64,000 nt of DNA from contig JAEUPE010000038.1 of the NCBI GenBank assembly GCA_016790435.1, forward strand, positions 1 through 64,000, in the 5' to 3' direction. Below are positions 57,199 to 64,000 of this stretch, in pieces. The position numbers and the translations under genes were made by a program. Position 1 is the first letter of the stretch; every line of letters starts with the position of its first letter. This DNA is from Rubrivivax sp. (GTDB lineage: Bacteria; Pseudomonadota; Gammaproteobacteria; Burkholderiales; Burkholderiaceae_C). The notes beneath the pieces are model-generated. The model did no database searches, was not told the DNA's origin, and saw only the letters and a program-made list of their open reading frames with translations.

Positions 57199-59354
57199 CG
57201 CGTGGCCAACCTCTGCGAAGGCTGTGCCAGTACGCCCTGGTAGGCGTGCTGCCAGAGCTCGCGCACCTGCGGCCACGTGTAGCGTGCAGCCTCGCGCACG
57301 CCGGCGGAGCGCAGGCGCCAGGCCAGTGCCGGATCGGAGAGCAGGCGCAGCGCGGCGGCGGCCATGGCGTCGGGGTCACCCACCGGCACGATGAGCGCGG
57401 TATGGCCGTCCCGCACGAGATCGGGGATGCCGCCGGCAGAGGTGGTGACCACAGGCACGCCCGAAGCCAGCGCCTCCAGGATGGAAATCGGCATGTTGTC
57501 GGCCGTGGAGGGATTCAGCAGGAGGTCTGCATCGGCATAGAGATCGCCGATCTGGGCGTTCTCGATGCGACCGCTGAAGCGCACCATCTCCGACAGGCCC
57601 ATGTCGGCGACGAGGCTCTGCAGTTCTCCCAGCTGCGGGCCGCTGCCGGCCACCGTGAGCCGCGCGCCTGGATGGTCCTTGCGGATGGTCGCAAAGGCAC
57701 GGATGGCCGTGGGAATGTCGTAGATCGGCTCGAGGTTGCGCGTGACGATGACGTGCGGCGCGGTGCCGGCCACCCGCGGCTCGCGCGGATGGAAGCGCTG
57801 CGTGTCGATGATGTTCGGGATGATCTCGGCGTCCAGGCCATGCTTGGCGAACACACGGAGCAGGAACGGGCTCGGTGTCACACGTTTGGCGGCATGGCGC
57901 AGCGCGTTCAGGACCCAGCGCGGCGCCCGTGCGAAGAACTCGTCGGCCTGGCCACCCCGGTAGTTGACGATCACTGGCACGCCGCGCAGCCGCCCTACGA
58001 GCAACGCCGGATAGGCAAACAGGTGCCAGGCCCACCCCGAGTTGGCGAACACGTGCACGACGTCGGCCTGGCCGATGGTGCGCCACAACGTCCATCCGTA
58101 AGGCAGGAGCCTGACCCCGGCGCGCAGCACGGGCACCTTGCCCACCCAGGCCGGCCGGTAGGGCGCGTTCGTGCGCACGAGGGCGACGCGCGCGCCATCT
58201 TCTCTCAGGAGGCGCAGCAGTTGCTCGCACTGGTTGGCCATGCCGCCCGAGGGCGGCGGCAAGGGGCCGACGATGCACACGCGCGGCCAGCCATTGGGGC
58301 CCTCTCGCCGCGGCGACGCGCGGTGGGTCTGCCGCCTCGGCGAGAGCCAGGGCGAAAGCAACAGCGCCAGGAGGCCGAGCGCGCCGCAGGCGACGGCGGC
58401 GAGCACACGCAGGCGCACGGCACGAAGCGCCTCGCGCTGCGTGGCATTGCGGTCGCTGGCAAGGATGCGGATCTCGGGCGCGCGTCCGGAGACGAGTACA
58501 CCCACACCTTCGCCGATGCGCGACCAGCCGCTGAACATCTTCACCGCGGGGGCGGCGTCGATGCTGGAGACGTTGTTGCCGAAGGGCATGTACCACTGAT
58601 CGACGCCGCGCTGGAAGTACTCCCAGGCTTTGGCCTCGATGTCGTAGCCCGGCCGGGCCTCGGGCACGAGGCGGCGCAGCTCGAGCCCCCGGCCCACGGC
58701 CGCACTGCCCTCCAGGAGCGCGCGCCGCAGCTGCAGCGCGGACAGCGGCTCCTCGCTGCCGGCCTTCACGAAGTAGAAGTTGTCGAAGATGTCGATGAGC
58801 TGCCAGCGCTGCTGCTGGCCATTCCACATCTCGACCCAAATGTGGCCGTGGCCGCCGAACCCGTCGAAGCTGAACGCCCAGGGTCGCACGGTCAGCCCGG
58901 CAGCATTGGCCATGGCCTGGAACACGCGCACGAAGTCGCCGCAATAGCCTTCGCCGTCACGCACGATGCGCTCGTAGGTGCCCCAAAGGCTGCTCTGGAT
59001 GGGATTGCCCACCAGCTTGGGAGCACTGCCCAGCAGGTGGCGGCCGATGGCGCGCGCGCGCGACCAGTCGTCGGGCAGGCGGTCGAGCTCCAGGCTCCTC
59101 ACGACCCCGGTCAGGCGCGCATCGGCCACCGTGGTCTCGAACCGGTAGCCTGGCGGGCGTTGTGGGGGCCTCCAGTCATCGGCCTCGCTCCAGTCGGCGC
59201 CGAGCTGAAGCGCGTTGCGCACGCGAACATGCTCGGTGCCGCCGAACAGGTTCGGCCAGAGCAGCGCCAGCGCGATGGCCAACAGGGCCAGCCCGAGCGG
59301 GCGCATCGGCCAGCGGCGCGCAGTCCCGGACCCGGCGCCCGCGGCGCTGGTCAC
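57195..59354 (-). CDS. Transglutaminase-like / GT4 glycosyltransferase fusion
   Basis: A 719-residue protein with an N-terminal membrane helix (about residues 18-37), a periplasmic-type transglutaminase-like domain (cysteine in GEGYCGDFVRVFQ near 138, histidine in GGHGHIWVEMW near 170, aspartate in LIDIFDN near 187), a second helix (about 312-335, LRVLAAVACGALGLLALLL), and a cytoplasmic GT-B glycosyltransferase from about 350 (GPLPPPSGGMANQC near 360; ADNMPISILEALASGVPVV near 625). Two helices would put the protease-like half outside and the transferase inside. GTG 59354 overlaps the preceding stop (GTGA); GTG 59360 and ATG 59306 are alternatives. Confidence 0.85.
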   Translation of the reverse strand: MTSAAGAGSGTARRWPMRPLGLALLAIALALLWPNLFGGTEHVRVRNALQLGADWSEADDWRPPQRPPGYRFETTVADARLTGVVRSLELDRLPDDWSRARAIGRHLLGSAPKLVGNPIQSSLWGTYERIVRDGEGYCGDFVRVFQAMANAAGLTVRPWAFSFDGFGGHGHIWVEMWNGQQQRWQLIDIFDNFYFVKAGSEEPLSALQLRRALLEGSAAVGRGLELRRLVPEARPGYDIEAKAWEYFQRGVDQWYMPFGNNVSSIDAAPAVKMFSGWSRIGEGVGVLVSGRAPEIRILASDRNATQREALRAVRLRVLAAVACGALGLLALLLSPWLSPRRQTHRASPRREGPNGWPRVCIVGPLPPPSGGMANQCEQLLRLLREDGARVALVRTNAPYRPAWVGKVPVLRAGVRLLPYGWTLWRTIGQADVVHVFANSGWAWHLFAYPALLVGRLRGVPVIVNYRGGQADEFFARAPRWVLNALRHAAKRVTPSPFLLRVFAKHGLDAEIIPNIIDTQRFHPREPRVAGTAPHVIVTRNLEPIYDIPTAIRAFATIRKDHPGARLTVAGSGPQLGELQSLVADMGLSEMVRFSGRIENAQIGDLYADADLLLNPSTADNMPISILEALASGVPVVTTSAGGIPDLVRDGHTALIVPVGDPDAMAAAALRLLSDPALAWRLRSAGVREAARYTWPQVRELWQHAYQGVLAQPSQRLATR

Positions 59355-60667
59355 CAGCACAGCCCTTGCAACTGCTCCGCCGGCAGCGCACCGGCAGGCG
59401 CACGCACGAGATCGACCACCACTTGGCCGGGCTTGAGGCGCACAGCCAGCGCTTCGATCACGGCCTTGCTGTTGCTGCCGAGCACGAGCGTCTCGCTGTC
59501 GGCGACGACGCTATCGAGCTCGGCATGCAACATCTGGCCGATGTGCGGCAGATGCTGCTCGATGAAGCTCTTGTTCGCACCGAGCAGGCGAGCCAGATGC
59601 ACCTCGGGATCGTAGATGCGCAGCTCATAGCCCTTGCCGATGAGCTTCTCCGCCAGCGTCACGAGCGGACTCTCGCGCAGGTCGTCGGTGCCGGTCTTGA
59701 AGCTCAGGCCGACGAAGCCGACCTTGCGCTTGCCGGCCGCGACCACCTTGTCGAAAGCGAGCTCGAGATGGTCCTCGTTACTGGCCAGGATGCTGGCGAG
59801 CATGGGAATCTCGACATCGCGCGTCTTGGCCAGGTACGCGGTGGCGCGCAGATCCTTGGGCAGGCAACTGCCGCCGAACGCGAAGCCCGGCTTGAGGTAG
59901 GCCTTGCTGATGTTGAGCTGCGTGTCCTGGCACACCAGGTCCATCACCTCGAACGGGTCGACGCCGAGCGCACCGCAGATGCGGGCGGTCTCGTTGGCGA
60001 AGGTGATCTTCAAGGCGTGGAAGTTGTTGCAGCAGTACTTCATCATCTCGGCCGAGCGCACCGAGGTCCGGAGGTACTTGCAGGGCAGGTGGCCGAACAG
60101 CGCCTGCAGCTTCTCGTGCGCCGGCTCGGCATTGGCGCCGACCACCGTGAACGGCGGCTTGTCGTAGTCCTTGATCGAGCTGCCTTCGCGCAGGAACTCG
60201 GGCTGAAAGCAGAGGTGGAAGTCCACGCCGTCCTTCTTGCCCGACTCGCGCTCGACGATCGGGCGCAGCACGTCCTCCACGGTGCCGGGCACGAGGGTGC
60301 TGCGGAACACCACGATGTGCGGCACGGTCTTCCGGGCCAGCGCCTTGCCCATCTGCGCGGCCAGGCGCAGGATGGCGCCCTGGTCCTGGCTGCCATTGGC
60401 GGCACTGGGCGTGCCGACGCACACCAGGCTGATCTCGCTGCCGAGCACCGCCTCCACCGCGTCGGTGGTGACGCTGACCCGGCCACTCGCGGCGACGTCG
60501 CGCATCAGGTCGACCATGCCCTCCTCGACCACCGGCGTCTTGCCTTCGGTGATGAGGCGCAGCTTGGTGGCGTCGATGTCGACGCCGATGACTTGGTGGC
60601 CGTCGCGCGCCAGGCAGGCGAGCGAGACGGCGCCGACATAGCCGAGGCCGAAAATGCTGATCTTCAT
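59351..60667 (-). CDS. algD: GDP-mannose 6-dehydrogenase (AlgD-like)
   Basis: Predicted to oxidise GDP-mannose to GDP-mannuronate with two NAD+, supplying an acidic sugar to the polymer. The 438-residue length and landmarks match Pseudomonas AlgD closely: ISIFGLGYVGAVSLACLARD, VCVGTPSAANGSQD near 83, FQPEFLREGSSIKDYDKPPF near 154, and GFAFGGSCLPKD near 261 with the catalytic cysteine exactly at 268, then LSFKTGTDDLRESPLV and the C-terminal GLCW. UDP-glucose dehydrogenase is the alternative, but it lacks this C-terminal signature. ATG 60667 is the family start; longer extensions are rejected. It lies 10 bases after the glycosyltransferase. Confidence 0.88.
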   Translation of the reverse strand: MKISIFGLGYVGAVSLACLARDGHQVIGVDIDATKLRLITEGKTPVVEEGMVDLMRDVAASGRVSVTTDAVEAVLGSEISLVCVGTPSAANGSQDQGAILRLAAQMGKALARKTVPHIVVFRSTLVPGTVEDVLRPIVERESGKKDGVDFHLCFQPEFLREGSSIKDYDKPPFTVVGANAEPAHEKLQALFGHLPCKYLRTSVRSAEMMKYCCNNFHALKITFANETARICGALGVDPFEVMDLVCQDTQLNISKAYLKPGFAFGGSCLPKDLRATAYLAKTRDVEIPMLASILASNEDHLELAFDKVVAAGKRKVGFVGLSFKTGTDDLRESPLVTLAEKLIGKGYELRIYDPEVHLARLLGANKSFIEQHLPHIGQMLHAELDSVVADSETLVLGSNSKAVIEALAVRLKPGQVVVDLVRAPAGALPAEQLQGLCW

Positions 60668-60677
60668 GCGTGGGTCT

Positions 60678-61913
60678 TCAGGCAGGAGTGCGGACGTTCG
60701 CCGTGTGCCGTTCGGCGAAGTGACGAACGCAACGCTCGATGATGCCGTCCAGCCGCTGCATCGAGCGCGGCCAGGCGTGGTGGCTGAGCATCCGTTCACG
60801 GCCGGCCTTGGCAAGCCGGGCGCGCTCGTCGCGGTCGCTCACGACGCGCAGGATGGCCGCCGCGATCTCTTCCGGGCGGTCGGCCACGAGCAGGTGCCGC
60901 TCGGCTTCCGCATCCACGCCACCGGCGGCGGCGCTGCTGGTGACCACAGGCACGCCCATCGCCATGGCCTCGAGAATCTTGTTCTGCGTGCCGCGCGCGA
61001 TGGCCAGGGGCGCCACCATCGCGGCCGAGCCGCGGATGTAGGGCCGCACGTCGGGCACGCTGCCGGTGACGGTGACGCCCGGCATCGCGCCGAGCGCCTG
61101 GATCTGCGCACTCGGGTCGGCCCCGACGATGAGCAGCTTCATCGTTCCGCGCTCGCGCCGGAGCAGCGGCCACACCTCCTTGCAGAAGCGCATCATGCAC
61201 TCCTGGTTGGGGTAGTAGTCCATGCGGCCGATGAAGCTGATGGTGTCGGTGTCGTAGGCGCCGCCGGTCTTCGGGTCGGGGCAGAAGAAGTCGGCGTCGA
61301 CGCCGTTGGGAAACCAGTCGGTCGCGGCGCCGGTGCCATAGCCCTCCAGCGTTTCCCACTCGGCGCGCGTCGTGGCCGTGCACAGGTCGAACTTGCGCGC
61401 CAGGCGCTTCTCGGCCCACAGCATCTTGTGGCCCTCGAGCGTGTAGCCGAGAGAAAGCGGAAAGGGCTTGTAGTTGGCGTACTCCAGCCACTTCTGCGAA
61501 TCCATGTCGCCGAAGTCGAGGATCTTCGGGATGCCCTGCACGTCTTCGACGTACTGCGCCACCGAAGAGCAGTGCACGAAGATGAGGTCGAAGCGCTGGC
61601 GGCGCAGCAGCCGGCGCACCTTCTGCGCCAGCTCGCCGCTGTAGAAGTAGCCCATCGACGAGGGCGTGATCAACGGCAGCCGCACGATCATGCGCGCGAA
61701 CTGCACGGGCTCGCTCACCATGCCCATGTGAAAGCCGGCGCAATGGGAGGCGATGCCCTGCCCCTCCATGGCCTCGGCGTGCGAACGCGCCAGCGAGCAC
61801 ACCGTCACCTGGTGGCCGGTGGCCTGCAGGTGACGGATCATGTTGAAGGGCCGAATCTTGCCGCCCCGCTTGGGCGGGTACGGGAAGCGATGGCAGAGGT
61901 AGAGGATGTTCAT
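60678..61913 (-). CDS. Glycosyltransferase, TIGR03087 (exosortase A system sugar transferase) type
   Basis: A 411-residue GT-B family glycosyltransferase with the diagnostic start MNILYLCHRFPYPPKRGGKI, LDFGDMDSQKWLEYA near residue 138, SFIGRMDYYPNQECMMRF near 228 and MAPLAIARGTQNKILEAMAMG-like residues near 300, which match the TIGR03087 family of PEP-CTERM/XrtA loci. It acts in the cytoplasm on a lipid-linked glycan. The ATG at 61913 shares one base with the AsnB-type stop (TGATG), indicating coupling. Confidence 0.92.
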   Translation of the reverse strand: MNILYLCHRFPYPPKRGGKIRPFNMIRHLQATGHQVTVCSLARSHAEAMEGQGIASHCAGFHMGMVSEPVQFARMIVRLPLITPSSMGYFYSGELAQKVRRLLRRQRFDLIFVHCSSVAQYVEDVQGIPKILDFGDMDSQKWLEYANYKPFPLSLGYTLEGHKMLWAEKRLARKFDLCTATTRAEWETLEGYGTGAATDWFPNGVDADFFCPDPKTGGAYDTDTISFIGRMDYYPNQECMMRFCKEVWPLLRRERGTMKLLIVGADPSAQIQALGAMPGVTVTGSVPDVRPYIRGSAAMVAPLAIARGTQNKILEAMAMGVPVVTSSAAAGGVDAEAERHLLVADRPEEIAAAILRVVSDRDERARLAKAGRERMLSHHAWPRSMQRLDGIIERCVRHFAERHTANVRTPA

Positions 61914-63883
61914 CACGCGGGCACCGCGGCGCGAGAGGGCTTGGCGCCTCGCGGCGCGGCAAGGGACTTGAGTTCGTCGGCCACGTCGGCGCTGGTGCGG
62001 CGATCGAGATAGACGCGGCTCCACACCTCGAGGTTGAGCAGCGCCAGCAGCGCATCGGTGCCGTCGCTGCGGTTGGATTCGTGGTCGGCCAGCAGCGCCG
62101 AAACGGCCTCGGGACGGAACAGGCCGCGCTGCCGCACCACGGCGGGCGAGAGCAGTTCTCGCACGACAGCGAGCAGTTCCTTCTTGAGCCAGGCCCCCAT
62201 GGGCGTCCCGAAGCCGCGCTTGGCGCGGTGCAGGATGTCGTCGGGCAGTTGCGGCGACAGGGCCTGTTTCATCAGGTGCTTGAGCGTGCCGCCCTTCACC
62301 TTCAGCTCGCCCGGGATGGCAGCAGCCATCTCGACGAGTTCGTGGTCCAGCAGGGGCACGCGACACTCCAGGCTCACGGCCATGCTCATCTTGTCGGTCA
62401 GCAGCAGAAGGTCGTCGGGCAGTTGGGTTTCGGCGTCGACGGCGAACATCCGGTTCAGTTCGTCGTCGCGGCCCGCGGAAGCGAAGGCGGCGTGGAGGCG
62501 ATCGTCCGCGCCAGCGGTGGGCGCCGCCAGCATGAGCTGCGCCACCGACTCGCGAGACACCACCTGCAGATAGCTGCGATAACGCTCGTCGGCACCCATC
62601 TCGGCGCTGGCGATGAAGCCCTTGGCCAGGCGCGCCATGTTCAGCCACTTGTTGTGCCGGTCTGCCGGCAGGCGTGCCGCCGTGGCGCTGGCCACGCGTC
62701 GCGCCCAGCCGGGGAGCGAGTTGAACCGCTGCGCGTAGTGCGCGCCCAGGTAGCGGCGGTAGCCGCCGAAGAGCTCATCGCCTCCGACGCCGGAGAGGAT
62801 CACCTTGACATCGTGGCGCGCGAACTCGCTGACGAGGTAGGTGGTGATGAAGGCCGAGTCGGCGATCGGCTCGTCCATGTGCCACACGAGCTTGGGCAGC
62901 AGGCCGACGACGTCGGGCTTGACGACGATCTCGTGGTGCTCGGTCTTGAACAGCTCGGCCACGCGACGCGCGTAGGGCAGTTCGTTGTAGAGCTGCTCGG
63001 CGCTGCCGCCCTCGAAGCCGATGGCATAGGTGCGAATCGGTTGCCCATCGCCGTGCCGGGCCATCGCCGCCACGACGGCGCTGGAATCGACGCCGCCGGA
63101 GAGGAACGCGCCGATCGGCACGTCGCTCACCATCTGCATGTGCACCGAGCGGTCGATGCCTTCGCGAATGCGCTGCACCCAGTCGGCTTCGGTGGCCTTG
63201 CGGTCGACGGCAGCGGACAGGCGCCACCAGCGCCACTCGCGCACATGGCCGTTCTCCACCGCCAGCAGCGTGGCCGGAGGCAGCTTGCGGATGCCGCGGA
63301 AGATGGACAGCGGCGCCGGCACGTAACCCAGGTGCAGGTAGTCGCCCAGCGCGTCGCGGTTGAGCTCGGTGCGCACGCCCGGCAGCTGCAGCAGCGCCTT
63401 GGCCTCGGTGGCGAACGCAAGGCGCTGGCCATCCTGCAGCACGTACAGAGGCTTCACGCCCAGCCGGTCGCGGCCGATCAGCAAGCGGCGGCGCCGGGCG
63501 TCCCACAGCGCGAAGTCGAACATGCCGTTCAGGTGCTGCACCACCTCGTCGCCCCAGGCGGCGTAGCCGTGCAGCAGCGTCTCGCTGTCAGAGCCGGTCT
63601 TGAAGTGATAGCCCTTGGCCTGGAGCTCGGCGCGAAGTTCACGATAGTTGTAGATCTCGCCGTTGCAGACGATGGTGAGCGAGCCGTCGGCGTTGCTGAT
63701 CGGTTGATGCCCGCCGGCCAGGTCGATGATCGACAGGCGCCGCATCGCGATGCCGCAGGCGCCGTCGATGTGCTGGCCCTCGTCGTCGGGGCCCCGGTGC
63801 GCCGTGACGTCGCCCATCGCGGTGAGCCAGCGGGGTTCGACCGGCTTGCCGTCGAGGTGGATGAGGCCGTGGATGCCGCACAT
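61913..63883 (-). CDS. AsnB-like amidotransferase, exosortase A locus type
   Basis: A 656-residue class II amidotransferase with N-terminal cysteine MCGIHGLIHLDGKPVEPRW, HRGPDDEGQH, CNGEIYNYRELR, the ATP pyrophosphatase loop AFLSGGVDSSAVVAA near residue 262 and LSGVGGDELFGGYRRYLG near 362. These match the exosortase A system amidotransferase better than housekeeping asparagine synthetase; it probably amidates a uronic acid or other acid of the glycan, which fits the AlgD-like enzyme two genes on. It is coupled to the next gene by a one-base overlap. Confidence 0.9.
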   Translation of the reverse strand: MCGIHGLIHLDGKPVEPRWLTAMGDVTAHRGPDDEGQHIDGACGIAMRRLSIIDLAGGHQPISNADGSLTIVCNGEIYNYRELRAELQAKGYHFKTGSDSETLLHGYAAWGDEVVQHLNGMFDFALWDARRRRLLIGRDRLGVKPLYVLQDGQRLAFATEAKALLQLPGVRTELNRDALGDYLHLGYVPAPLSIFRGIRKLPPATLLAVENGHVREWRWWRLSAAVDRKATEADWVQRIREGIDRSVHMQMVSDVPIGAFLSGGVDSSAVVAAMARHGDGQPIRTYAIGFEGGSAEQLYNELPYARRVAELFKTEHHEIVVKPDVVGLLPKLVWHMDEPIADSAFITTYLVSEFARHDVKVILSGVGGDELFGGYRRYLGAHYAQRFNSLPGWARRVASATAARLPADRHNKWLNMARLAKGFIASAEMGADERYRSYLQVVSRESVAQLMLAAPTAGADDRLHAAFASAGRDDELNRMFAVDAETQLPDDLLLLTDKMSMAVSLECRVPLLDHELVEMAAAIPGELKVKGGTLKHLMKQALSPQLPDDILHRAKRGFGTPMGAWLKKELLAVVRELLSPAVVRQRGLFRPEAVSALLADHESNRSDGTDALLALLNLEVWSRVYLDRRTSADVADELKSLAAPRGAKPSRAAVPA

Positions 63884-63942
63884 GCGGTGGATGCTCCTTC
63901 TGGGGTCTCGCCGATGCGATGCGGGCGCCGCGCGGATGCGGG

Positions 63943-64000
63943 TCAGGCGCCCAGTGCCGCCGGCAGCGGGCGGCCGCGCCCGGCCAGCGCCTGGCGGTAG
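63943..64000 (-). CDS. 3' end of the next operon gene (partial)
   Basis: A minus-strand frame entering from the window edge ends in TGA at 63943-63945 with the tail YRQALAGRGRPLPAALGA, 59 bases before the amidotransferase start. In exosortase A loci the neighbour is often the TIGR03088-type glycosyltransferase, which such a tail would suit, but 18 residues cannot establish it. Confidence 0.5.
   Translation of the reverse strand, partial: YRQALAGRGRPLPAALGA

Noticed and set aside
57195..59354. Two separate genes, a transglutaminase and a glycosyltransferase
   Set aside because: The frame is continuous across residues 340-360 with no stop, no start-plus-ribosome-binding site and no change in codon use.
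61913..63883. Housekeeping asparagine synthetase AsnB for either AsnB-like gene
   Set aside because: Both sit inside specialised operons with one-base or few-base coupling to glycan or acyl-carrier genes; true asparagine synthesis is possible but less likely.

Overview
The window comes from a very GC-rich betaproteobacterium. Gene content and order (aroE-mtgA, accB-accC, prmA followed by a zinc-ribbon DUF3426 gene, class II fba and pyk nearby, an exosortase A type exopolysaccharide operon) fit Burkholderiales, most likely the Rubrivivax/Leptothrix/Methylibium side. That placement is inference. No rRNA, tRNA, CRISPR array, insertion sequence or integrase was seen.

Region 1 (1-15.6 kb) is mostly housekeeping: shikimate dehydrogenase, monofunctional transglycosylase, a TlpA-like thioredoxin, both small acetyl-CoA carboxylase subunits, L11 methyltransferase, a PfkB-family kinase, class II aldolase and pyruvate kinase. 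Two unusual genes sit among them: a roughly 935-residue protein that is almost entirely coiled coil, and a GHKL ATPase with an N-terminal helix-turn-helix-like part and a C-terminal STAS-like part.

Region 2 (15.7-41 kb) is a biosynthetic gene cluster. A compact seven-gene minus-strand operon (22.8 to 15.75 kb) encodes carrier protein, KAS III-like enzyme, AsnB-like amidotransferase, acyl-AMP ligase, a second carrier protein, a NadE-like ATP pyrophosphatase and a GNAT-like protein. Beyond it lie a cupin/JmjC-like oxygenase gene interrupted by one in-frame stop, a stand-alone condensation enzyme, a TIGR04325-type methyltransferase and a 13-kb hybrid NRPS-PKS gene. The order in the hybrid protein is A-PCP-KS-AT-ACP-aminotransferase-C-A-PCP-C-A-PCP. 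The middle resembles the beta-amino-acyl module of mycosubtilin synthetase, but here it follows an adenylation starter whose hand-read pocket looks prolyl. There is no thioesterase or reductase at the end. An intact cupin/JmjC paralogue and an SGNH hydrolase close the region.

Region 3 (42.3-53.2 kb) holds four large predicted lipoproteins, two of family A and two of family B, in the transcription order B', adenylating enzyme, A', B, A. Signal/linker types pair A with B' and A' with B, so the export modules are swapped relative to the globular modules. A GNAT-like paralogue of the one in Region 2 follows.

Region 4 (53.3-64 kb) is an exosortase A (XrtA/PEP-CTERM) associated exopolysaccharide operon on the minus strand: partial gene, AsnB-type amidotransferase, glycosyltransferase, AlgD-like GDP-mannose dehydrogenase, a transglutaminase-glycosyltransferase fusion, a PaaK/CapK-like protein, an O-antigen-ligase-like membrane protein and a polysaccharide deacetylase. 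Junctions are mostly overlapping start/stop codons, and a strong hairpin follows the last gene. The closeness of Regions 2-4 suggests, without proving, that the small-molecule or acyl pathway and the secreted lipoproteins act on or with the cell-surface polysaccharide.
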